Shown here piece by piece: positions 45,050-52,154 of a stretch of 64,000 bases of DNA (its first letter is position 1; every line of letters begins with the position of its first letter). The stretch is from assembly GCF_036345915.1 (NCBI RefSeq), contig NZ_CP107785.1, positions 1,178,001 to 1,242,000 on the forward strand. Direction: 5' to 3'. The position numbers and the translations under genes were made by a program. Origin of the DNA: Nocardia sp. NBC_00565 (GTDB taxonomy: Bacteria; Actinomycetota; Actinomycetes; Mycobacteriales; Mycobacteriaceae). The notes under the pieces are model-generated. The model searched no databases. It was not told where the DNA came from and saw only the letters and a list, made by a program, of their open reading frames with translations.

Positions 45050-45090
45050 GTGACGCGCCTCCTCTCGTATGGTTCGGCATTGGATCTAGT

Positions 45091-45102
45091 TTGTTTAGAC
45101 AA
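45091..45102. promoter_or_regulatory. Short inverted repeat between TetR gene and ferredoxin-P450 unit
   Basis: TTGT-TTAG-ACAA in the AT-richest part of the divergent gap (TAGTTTGTTTAGACAATC). Compatible with a TetR operator overlapping a promoter. Confidence 0.45.
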
Positions 45103-45181
45103 TCTATTGCGGACAACAATCGTCGGTATTACCCTGATCACACTACGCGCATTCGCGTACATCGCTCGTGAAGGAGGAAGT

Positions 45182-45373
45182 GTGCGGATCAACGTCGATC
45201 CCCAGCGCTGTCAGGGCCACGCATTGTGTGCCGCCACGGCGCCCGAGCTGTTCGATCTGGATGAACACGGATACGCGCGGGTCGCGGACGAGTTCGTGTC
45301 GGGCGAGCACGCGGCAGCCGCACAGGCGGCAGCCGCGACTTGCCCGGAGCAAGCCGTCGAGATCATCCGCTGA
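45182..45373 (+). CDS. 3Fe-4S ferredoxin of a P450 system
   Basis: A 63-residue ferredoxin from GTG 45182 (GAAGGAGGAA upstream): VRINVDPQRCQGHALCAATA, PELFDLDEHGYARVADEFVS, ending ATCPEQAVEIIR. Cysteines at 10, 16 and 54 fit a three-cysteine [3Fe-4S] P450 ferredoxin (CxxHxxC variant CQGHALC, then CP). It lies 40 bases before the P450 gene and should be its direct electron donor. Confidence 0.92.
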   Translation: MRINVDPQRCQGHALCAATAPELFDLDEHGYARVADEFVSGEHAAAAQAAAATCPEQAVEIIR

Positions 45374-45413
45374 CGCGCTCCGGCGTCGTCTGATCGCAAC
45401 CCGTGGAGGTTCC

Positions 45414-46652
45414 ATGACCAATGTGTCCTTTGATCATCACTCGCCCGAATACGCTAGGAATTGGCGCCGCATAAACGCCGATCTGCGCGACCGATGCCCG
45501 GTCGCCCATACCGATGCGCACGACGGCTACTGGGTCGTCAGCCGGTACGCCGACGTCGCGGAGGTCGTTCGTGACGACGCGACATTTTCGTCCTATTTCG
45601 AGCTACCCGATGGCTCCCATCACGCGACCACCATCCCGGTGAGTCCGATGCGGCAAGTTCCGATCGAAATGGACCCGCCGGAATTCTTCGATTACCGCAA
45701 GCTCCTCACCAGCCGCTTCTCACCCGCCGAGGCCAAAAAGTGGGAGCCGTTCGTGCGGGAGGCCACCGCATACTGCATCGACTCGATCATCGAATCGGGT
45801 CGGGGTGACTTGATTCTCGACGTCGCCTCGCCGGTACCGGCCATCTTCACCATGGCGCTGCTCGGTCTGCCGCTCGATGGCTGGCAGGTCTTCTCGGAGG
45901 TGACACACTCGCTCATCCATTCGGCGCCTGAGACGCCCGAGTACGTCACCGCCATGGGAAATCTCCTGACGATCCTCGGGCAGGTCAACGAAGTCATCGC
46001 CCGCCGCCGCGTGGAACCGACCGACGATCTGATCTCCCATCTGGTGCAGGCACAGATCAACGGCCGAACGCTTGCGGACGACCGGCTGATGGAGATCATC
46101 ACCCTGGTGATCTTCGGCGGTGTCGACACGACGGGAAGTCTGATCGGCAACGCGCTGGAATGGCTGTACCGGAACCCGGAACAGCGTGAACTGCTGCGTA
46201 CGGACTCCGATCTGCTCCCAAAAGCGATCGAGGAGTTCCTGCGGTACTTCTCGCCGGTCGCAGGTCTGGCGCGCACGGCGACTCGATCGTGCGCCATCAG
46301 CGATCAAAAGGTCGACGCGGGGGAGCGGGTGTTCCTGTCCTGGTCCTCGGCGAACTTCGATCCCGAGGCATTCGACGACCCGGACGAAGTGATCCTCGAC
46401 CGTTTCCCCAATAAACATCAGGCGTTCGGTTTGGGAATCCATCGCTGTCTCGGATCCCACTTCGCGCGGTCGGAAGCCCGGATCGTGATCGAAGAGGTGC
46501 TGCGACGGATGCCGGATTACGTCGTGGGCGACGCGCAGCCCTATCCCTCGATCGGCGTGGTCAATGGCTTCATCAGCCTGCCGGTCACGTTCAGGCCCGG
46601 TTCTCCCGCCGGTTCCACCCTCCGCCTGTCGCTAGTCGACGAGCCCGGATAG
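45414..46652 (+). CDS. Cytochrome P450
   Basis: A 412-residue P450 starting at ATG 45414 (GTGGAGGTTCC upstream). Blocks: RCPVAHTDAHDGYWVVSRYA near residue 25, VPIEMDPPEFFDYRKLLTSR near 83 (C-helix heme-contact region), I-helix IITLVIFGGVDTTGSLIGNA near 227 (GGVDTT), ExxR in EEFLRYFSPVAGLARTATR near 270 and haem loop FGLGIHRCLGSHFARSEARI near 338. Substrate unknown. Paired with the ferredoxin upstream and controlled presumably by the divergent TetR. Confidence 0.93.
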   Translation: MTNVSFDHHSPEYARNWRRINADLRDRCPVAHTDAHDGYWVVSRYADVAEVVRDDATFSSYFELPDGSHHATTIPVSPMRQVPIEMDPPEFFDYRKLLTSRFSPAEAKKWEPFVREATAYCIDSIIESGRGDLILDVASPVPAIFTMALLGLPLDGWQVFSEVTHSLIHSAPETPEYVTAMGNLLTILGQVNEVIARRRVEPTDDLISHLVQAQINGRTLADDRLMEIITLVIFGGVDTTGSLIGNALEWLYRNPEQRELLRTDSDLLPKAIEEFLRYFSPVAGLARTATRSCAISDQKVDAGERVFLSWSSANFDPEAFDDPDEVILDRFPNKHQAFGLGIHRCLGSHFARSEARIVIEEVLRRMPDYVVGDAQPYPSIGVVNGFISLPVTFRPGSPAGSTLRLSLVDEPG

Positions 46653-47240
46653 ACAGCGAGGAAGCTACGGGCAAGTTCGATATGTCGCTCCGCAAGGTAC
46701 GAGATGACGAACGTCTCGTCTTCCGCAGCGCACGCAACCGTCGGTGGTCCTCGATTTCCTTGGGCACCACGCGAATCGAACTGTCTGGCCGACTCATCGC
46801 GCAGCTTGCGGTGGGTTGAGCCGGCGGCTGTGACGAACGTCGACCGTAGCGTTCGATGCAGACAGCCAAGCAATCAAAGCAATAGCAGTCATGCATCATC
46901 GATCACTCGTCTAACCGTCACCGGCAGTTCGCCGAAACATGGTCCGTCGTGACGGAGTTATGGCGCACGAAGTAACTGAATATAAATAATCAATATTCGG
47001 TTAATTTCAAATTTGTCCTCGAAAGATGTTGTCCGACATCGATTTAGCGCGCTGTCGTGTCAGCGGCGAGACTTTGGGCTACCGTCTCGTGGACGAACGT
47101 GAATATCTACTTAGTGAACTAGGTATTGCTTGTCGAGCAAGCTGCCAGTAATGTCTGCCGGCATCGGAATTTATGTGTGGTGTCACATTCGATCCACATG
47201 ACGACCGCCTCGGCCACGACCTCTCGCGAAGGAATGAACC
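46653..47240 (+). other. Long intergenic region upstream of the yrbE genes
   Basis: No gene supported. The stretch 46965-47010 is strongly AT-rich (ATAAATAATCAATATTCGG) for this genome. At 47108-47125 TACTTAGT-GA-ACTAGGTA is an inverted repeat with one mismatch per arm, a likely regulator site about 115 bases before yrbEA. Confidence 0.45.
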
Positions 47241-48005
47241 GTGATCCTGCCGTACGCTGCAACTCCCATCCGCGCGCTGGGTGGGTTCTTCGCGATGGCG
47301 CTGGATACATTCGTGGCCATCGCCAAAAGGCCTTTCGCGGCAGGTGAGTTCGTTCGTCAGTGCTGGTTCATCGCGCGCGTATCGATCATGCCGGCGTTAA
47401 TGCTGTCGATCCCGTTCACGGTGCTGACGGTATTCATCATCAATATCCTGCTCGTCGAACTCGGCGCTGCCGATATGTCCGGTGCCGGAGCGGGATTGGG
47501 CGCGGTCTCTCAGATCGGGCCGATGGTGACCGTGCTCGTCGTCGCCGGAGCGGGAGCCACGGCGGTGTGTGCCGATCTGGGTGCGCGGACCATCCGCGAA
47601 GAGATCGATGCGATGAAGACGATGGGCATCGATCCGATCCAGCGACTGGTACTGCCCCGCGTCCTCGCGGCCATGTTGGTCGCGCTGTTGCTCAACAGCA
47701 TGGTCGCAGTGGTCGGACTCATGGGGGCGTTCACCTTCTCGGTATTCGTCCAGCACGTGACGCCGGGAGCGTTCGTCTCCGGATTGACCCTGGTGACCGG
47801 AATCGACGAAGTCGTCATCTCGATCGTCAAGGCCACACTGTTCGGGCTCTGCGCGGGCCTGATCGCTTGCTACAAGGGCTTGACCGTCAAGGGGGGAGCC
47901 AAGGGCGTCGGCGACGCCGTCAACGAGACCGTGGTCTTCACTTTCATGGCGTTGTTCGTCGTGAACGTGATCGTTACCGCGGTCGGTGTGAAAGCCACGA
48001 TGTGA
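47241..48005 (+). CDS. yrbEA: YrbE/MlaE-type permease A of an Mce system
   Basis: A 254-residue integral membrane protein with five to six hydrophobic segments (ALMLSIPFTVLTVFIINILL; GPMVTVLVVAGAGATAVCAD; VLAAMLVALLLNSMVAVVGL; FTFMALFVVNVIVTAVGV). The conserved cytoplasmic loop EEIDAMKTMGIDPIQRLVLP near residue 115 is the MlaE-family signature that contacts the ATPase. GTG 47241 was chosen by GCGAAGGA upstream. With YrbEB it forms the permease of an Mce lipid/sterol importer. Confidence 0.93.
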   Translation: MILPYAATPIRALGGFFAMALDTFVAIAKRPFAAGEFVRQCWFIARVSIMPALMLSIPFTVLTVFIINILLVELGAADMSGAGAGLGAVSQIGPMVTVLVVAGAGATAVCADLGARTIREEIDAMKTMGIDPIQRLVLPRVLAAMLVALLLNSMVAVVGLMGAFTFSVFVQHVTPGAFVSGLTLVTGIDEVVISIVKATLFGLCAGLIACYKGLTVKGGAKGVGDAVNETVVFTFMALFVVNVIVTAVGVKATM

Positions 48006-48012
48006 GGGTGTG

Positions 48013-48864
48013 ATGGTCGAAGTTATCGCAGCGCGGTATCCGCGCCCGGCGAGGTTCCTGCGAGCACGGATACGTACCTGGAATCGGTTCGGTGAGCAGA
48101 CCGCATTCTATGGGCGCGCCGTGGGGTCCACCTGGCCGGCGGTGCGGTCCTACGGCAAGGAAATCATCCGGTTGATCGCCGAGATGAGCCTGGGCACAGG
48201 CGCTCTCGCGATCATCGGCGGCACGGTCGTCATCGTCGGCTTCCTGACGCTGTCGGCGGGAGCGCTGATCGCCGTGCAGGGCTACAACTCGCTCGCCAAT
48301 ATCGGAGTCGAGGCCCTGACCGGATTCCTGTCGGCATTTCTGAATGTGCGGATCGTCTCGCCGGTGGTCGCGGGGATCGGCCTGGCGGCGACCATCGGTG
48401 CCGGGGCGACCGCCCAGATCGGGTCGATGCGGATCTCCGAGGAGATCGACGCGTTGGAAGTCATGGGCATTCCGTCGATCACCTATCTCGCTTCAACCCG
48501 GGTCGTGGCAGGGATGGTCGTCGTCATGCCGCTGTACGCGGTGGCGGTCATCATGTCGTTCTTTGCCGCGCGACTGGGCACCACCGTTGTCTACGGCCAG
48601 TCCGCCGGTGTCTACGACCACTACTTCTGGACTTTCCTACGACCGACGGATCTGCTGTGGTCATTCTTCCAAGCGATAGCGATGGCGTTGATCGTCATGC
48701 TCATCCACACCTACTACGGCTACACCGCGCACGGTGGCCCAGCGGGAGTCGGCGAAGCGGTCGGGCGGGCGGTGCGGATGTCGCTGGTCGCCGCCGTGTC
48801 AGTCACGCTGATGATTTCGCTGTCCGTATACGGCGATGCCGGCAACTTCAATCTCTCGGGATAG
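48013..48864 (+). CDS. yrbEB: YrbE/MlaE-type permease B of an Mce system
   Basis: A 283-residue partner permease. N-terminal cytoplasmic part RFGEQTAFYGRAVGSTWPAV, then hydrophobic segments and the signature EEIDALEVMGIPSITYLAST near residue 142. C-terminal segment MSLVAAVSVTLMISLSVYGD. It follows yrbEA by 7 bases and precedes the broken mceA by 4. The importer normally needs six Mce proteins, but only part of the first one is present here. Confidence 0.93.
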   Translation: MVEVIAARYPRPARFLRARIRTWNRFGEQTAFYGRAVGSTWPAVRSYGKEIIRLIAEMSLGTGALAIIGGTVVIVGFLTLSAGALIAVQGYNSLANIGVEALTGFLSAFLNVRIVSPVVAGIGLAATIGAGATAQIGSMRISEEIDALEVMGIPSITYLASTRVVAGMVVVMPLYAVAVIMSFFAARLGTTVVYGQSAGVYDHYFWTFLRPTDLLWSFFQAIAMALIVMLIHTYYGYTAHGGPAGVGEAVGRAVRMSLVAAVSVTLMISLSVYGDAGNFNLSG

Positions 48865-48868
48865 CGGT

Positions 48869-49483
48869 ATGCGAGGCAACTCTCAGCACAGACGTCGGTC
48901 GGCGATCGCGACCGCATTCTTCGATCCGGCGCCGCGGGGCGGAGTCCGTCCCGGCTGGTGGTCGGTACTCTCGATCCTGGTGGTCGGCGGCTTGGTGTGG
49001 GCCACCGTGTTCTTCTTCACCGGCAGCCAGCACCGCTCTGTCCAGGTCCGATTGCAGTCCGACCGTTCCGGTTTGGTGATGGAACGCGGTGCCAAGGTCA
49101 AGCTGCGCGGGGCCGAGGTCGGACAGGTGGGTGCGGTAGACGTCGACGCCGCGGGTCACGCTTCGCTGCAGTTGAAACTCTCCGGCGACGCGGTGCGGCG
49201 GATACCGGCCAATATCCGGGCCGAGATCAAACCGACCACCATCTTCGGTGCCAAATATGTCAGCCTGGTCGACCCTGAAAATCCTTCTACGGCAAGGATT
49301 TCCGCAGGTGCGGTACTGCGCGCCGAGAACGTGACCACGGAGGTGAATACGGTTTTCGAAGCCGCGGCCCAGGAGTCCGGGAAGCACGAAGTGCACGGCG
49401 CGCAGGTGCGGAAATTCGTGACGAAGCACGCCTGCGTGGAACGCCTTCGGCAGCAATTCCGTCAGGCGTTCGGTGGACAGTAG
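48869..49483 (+). pseudogene. MceA-family protein, 3'-truncated
   Basis: From ATG 48869: an N-terminal basic segment, one membrane anchor (VLSILVVGGLVWATVFFFTG), then the Mce/MlaD domain with VQVRLQSDRSGLVMERGAKV, KLRGAEVGQVGAVDVDAAGH, IRAEIKPTTIFGAKYVSLVD and LRAENVTTEVNTVFE. Homology stops at about 49355; the last ~40 codons (AAAQESGKHEVHGAQVRKFV) are antisense to a fragment on the other strand. MceA proteins are about 400 residues, so half is gone, and no mceB-F follow. Confidence 0.85.
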
Positions 49484-49609
49484 CGATCGCAACCACGGCC
49501 AGGTCGGGCCCGACTCGTAGAGGTCGGGTTTCTCGTGGACGGGTTGACCGGTGAACTTTTCGGTCTTCGGGGGAGGTGCGATGGTCTGCTGGTCACCGTT
49601 GCCGAACAC
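49350..49609 (-). pseudogene. AtuA-like protein, internal or C-terminal fragment
   Basis: Minus strand: GPTWPWLRSLLSTERLTELL, PKAFHAGVLRHEFPHLRAVH, FVLPGLLGRG. This resembles the C-terminal part of acyclic-terpene-utilisation AtuA-family proteins (WLRxxLTxERLxxLLP, LPxLRAxNFVxxGLLGxG). It ends abruptly at about 49355, exactly where the MceA homology on the other strand ends. Match made from memory; the family call is tentative. Confidence 0.5.
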
Positions 49610-49684
49610 GACTCGGTGGTGCAGTGCCTCTTGGGGGAGCAGGCCGGGCCAGCTGTGGCGCGCGTGGGGAGAGGCTCGGCTTCT

Positions 49685-50698
49685 TCAGCGGTGCTCGTCT
49701 TCGCGCAAGGCGCGGATGAGGACGGGAACTTCCGCGAGCGCGCGCATCGCGTCGTTGAGGTGGGTGCAGCCCGCGGTCCCGGAGAACTTTTCCAGCACGA
49801 CGGTGCGGAGCTCGGAAAGCGGTGTGCCGAGCACCTTTCCGACGTTGCGTGAGGCGAGGGGGCACTCGTCGTAGGGCAGTACGCGGGGGTCGGCGTCGAT
49901 CGTGAGCAGCTCTCCGGTGACCCGATCCGCGGTGGCCGTCAGCCGGTACTCGTGCACCGCGACGCGCCCTCCGGTGGGTACCGTCGAACTGTCCTGGAAC
50001 ATCGAATCCATGGTGATCACGTCCTCGATGTGCACGTCGATGCGGCGCGCGCGGCGCATGGCCACATCCGTGATCTCTTCCAGCGCATGCCAACTCAGTG
50101 GATCGCTCGCGCGGGGAAGCGGCTCCACGGGCCGGACCTGGTGGTTCCACTGGGAAGAACCGTCCGGCATCAGGGCGCCGGAACCCCGCTGGAACCCCGT
50201 GCAGATCCCGGTCATGTCGCGGACCGGCCTGGCGCGGATCTCCTGCATGAGCAGGTCGCGGTCGATCCAGCGGGAGTAGGCGAACCCGGCGATGAGGGAG
50301 GCGCCTGCGATGTCGTCCAGCAGTAGGTACAGCGGTGTCCCCGCGGCGGACTCATCGGCCATCGCCTCGGCGAGCACCGCGCGTGAGTTTCCCCCGCCCC
50401 GCGCGCCGATCAGCTTCGTCACGTTCGGGCGAGTGGGGTGCGCCTCGATCTCCTCGATCGTGCGCGTCGCGGAGTTGACGCCCGCCCGCATGGTGTCTTC
50501 GCGTAGCACCACCGGATCGCCACCGTCGTTGGGTGTCAACAGATCTCGTGCGCGTCCGACAAGCCGGAGTTGGGTTCCCGGGCCCCCGGGCCACCACATG
50601 TCGATGGTCGACGTGCGCCGCACGGATCCGGGTCGGCGCGGGGGAGTGGGCTCGGCTGGTCCTCTGGCAACGAGGCCAACCGGTATCTCGACAACCAA
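49685..50698 (-). CDS. DUF2889 protein
   Basis: A 337-residue protein whose C-terminal half has the DUF2889 pattern: VHEYRLTATADRVTGELLTI, DADPRVLPYDECPLASRNVG, VVLEKFSGTAGCTHLNDAMR, ALAEVPVLIRAL. The GxxGCTHLNDxxRALxxVP motif and PYxECP are diagnostic. Function unknown; DUF2889 genes accompany CoA-ester and terpenoid catabolic genes in actinobacteria and proteobacteria. The start is probably TTG 50698; a later start is possible. Confidence 0.8.
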   Translation of the reverse strand: MVVEIPVGLVARGPAEPTPPRRPGSVRRTSTIDMWWPGGPGTQLRLVGRARDLLTPNDGGDPVVLREDTMRAGVNSATRTIEEIEAHPTRPNVTKLIGARGGGNSRAVLAEAMADESAAGTPLYLLLDDIAGASLIAGFAYSRWIDRDLLMQEIRARPVRDMTGICTGFQRGSGALMPDGSSQWNHQVRPVEPLPRASDPLSWHALEEITDVAMRRARRIDVHIEDVITMDSMFQDSSTVPTGGRVAVHEYRLTATADRVTGELLTIDADPRVLPYDECPLASRNVGKVLGTPLSELRTVVLEKFSGTAGCTHLNDAMRALAEVPVLIRALREDEHR

Positions 50699-50948
50699 GT
50701 CGGTGCCTCCTTCGAATCGTTCACACCGGAGTTCATTCCACAGTGCGGCCGGGCCAACTCAGCGCGCCAGCGTACGAGGTGCACCTAGTAACATACCATC
50801 GAGCGCAGTGGAGTCGGGCCCTGCCCTAGCCTGACAGAGCTCCGCGCTCGCACGGGCGCACCGGTGCTGACCCGCGGGACAGTCGACGCCACGATCTGAA
50901 GTGCCGCGGTCGTGTCCGTCGGCGCCCGTGTCTGGGGACGCACACGAC

Positions 50949-51070
50949 TCAGGGGGCGACCTGCGCTCTGCCGCCGTGGATTTCGATGCGCTGGCCCGTA
51001 ATCCGGGCCGCCCTGTCGGAGGCCAGGAACGACACCAGGTCCGCGACGTTCGATCCGTCGCGGGTCGCCG
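50949..51070 (-). pseudogene. SDR C-terminal fragment
   Basis: Minus strand: GSNVADLVSFLASDRAARIT, GQRIEIHGGRAQVAP and stop at 50949. This is the final ~35 residues of a classical SDR (VADLVxFLASDxAxxITGQxIxxxGG). No upstream part is found; the rest of the gap to 51142 and 50699-50948 hold nothing recognisable. Confidence 0.75.
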
Positions 51071-51142
51071 ACCGCCGCGCCGCCGTCATCGACCGGGGCC
51101 GCGCTCAGAACCAGGTCGGGTGACGGGTTCTCCGGATCGCGG

Positions 51143-52045
51143 CTACTTCCGCAGTCGCAGCAGGCCCTCCTGCATGGTGCTGGCCACGAGGATGCCGTTG
51201 CGGTCGTAGAGATGGCCGCGGGCGAGTCCACGGCCACCGCCGGTCCACAGTCCCTCCTGCTCGTACAGGTGCCACTCGTCGGAGCGGAAGTCCTCGTGTA
51301 ACCAGACCGAGTGGTCGAGGCTGGCGAGTTGCATACCGGGCTCGTCGATGGTGACGGCGTGCGGGGGGAGCGCGGACGACAGCAGGAACAGGTCCGAGGT
51401 GTACGCGAAGCCGGCCGCCTGGACCAGTGGATCCTCGGCGAGCCTCTCGGTGGTCCGGATCCAGGCCCGCTGCCGGGGTGGCCGGGATTCGCCGCGCGAG
51501 TTGGCGAGTCGGGGGTACTCCTCCGGGAACCGAAAGTCGACGGCGATGTTCGCGCGCAGTTGGGGCAGCCACTCGGCGCCGTCCAGGTACTCGGGATCGA
51601 CCGAGTCCTCGAAGGCACGCACCTCTTCGGGTGCGGGCGCGGCAGTTTCGCGGGCCTGGTGTGAGAACCCGCGCTCGGGCCGCTGGAAGGACGCGGTCAG
51701 CAGGAAGATGGTTACCCCGCCCTGGGTGGCCCGTATCGATCGGGTGGTGAAACTTCCACCGTCCCTGACTCGTTCGACGTGGTACAGCACCGCCGCCTGG
51801 GGGTTGCCGGGGTGGATGAAATGACCGTGCATCGAATGGGCCCGGCGTTCCGGTTCGACGGTTCGGCCGGCGGCGATCAGAGCCTGTCCGACGGCCTGGC
51901 CGCCGTAGATGCGCAGGGCCGCGTCGTTGTAGGAATGGCCGATGTATAGGTCGGTGTCGACCTCCTCGAGGTCGAGGATGCGCCCGAGTGGTGGGCGGGG
52001 GCCGTGCGGCGGATCGATCACGTCGGCCTCGAGGGTGCTGGACAT
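51143..52045 (-). CDS. tesB: Acyl-CoA thioesterase II
   Basis: A 300-residue double-hotdog thioesterase. First domain: YIGHSYNDAALRIYGGQAVG, QALIAAGRTVEPERRAHSMH, FIHPGNPQAAVLYHVERVRD and TTRSIRATQGGVTIFLLTAS. Second domain: ASLDHSVWLHEDFRSDEWHL and GRGLARGHLYDRNGILVAST. The family's Asp (second domain, SLDHS) is visible. It hydrolyses medium- and long-chain acyl-CoA, often to relieve blocked intermediates. ATG 52045 is followed upstream by a perfect palindrome at 52056. Confidence 0.93.
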   Translation of the reverse strand: MSSTLEADVIDPPHGPRPPLGRILDLEEVDTDLYIGHSYNDAALRIYGGQAVGQALIAAGRTVEPERRAHSMHGHFIHPGNPQAAVLYHVERVRDGGSFTTRSIRATQGGVTIFLLTASFQRPERGFSHQARETAAPAPEEVRAFEDSVDPEYLDGAEWLPQLRANIAVDFRFPEEYPRLANSRGESRPPRQRAWIRTTERLAEDPLVQAAGFAYTSDLFLLSSALPPHAVTIDEPGMQLASLDHSVWLHEDFRSDEWHLYEQEGLWTGGGRGLARGHLYDRNGILVASTMQEGLLRLRK

Positions 52046-52055
52046 CTTCGGAGTA

Positions 52056-52070
52056 TATTACTAGGTAATA
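52056..52070. promoter_or_regulatory. Palindrome upstream of tesB
   Basis: TATTAC-TAG-GTAATA, perfect 6-base arms, 11 bases before the tesB start. The same ATTACnnnGTAAT core occurs at 62594-62606 before the thiolase. Probably an operator of the GntR/FCD or TetR type. Confidence 0.6.
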
Positions 52071-52154
52071 CTTGTCGGCGAATCGGTGGCATTCGAGATG
52101 AGAGCCCCGCCATCGAATGATGCCGGGGCCCTTGCCATGTCGGGGAAGCGATGG

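Noticed and set aside
46704..46952. An 82-codon plus-strand frame after the P450 at 45414
   Set aside because: No ribosome site and no recognisable motif; treated as intergenic.
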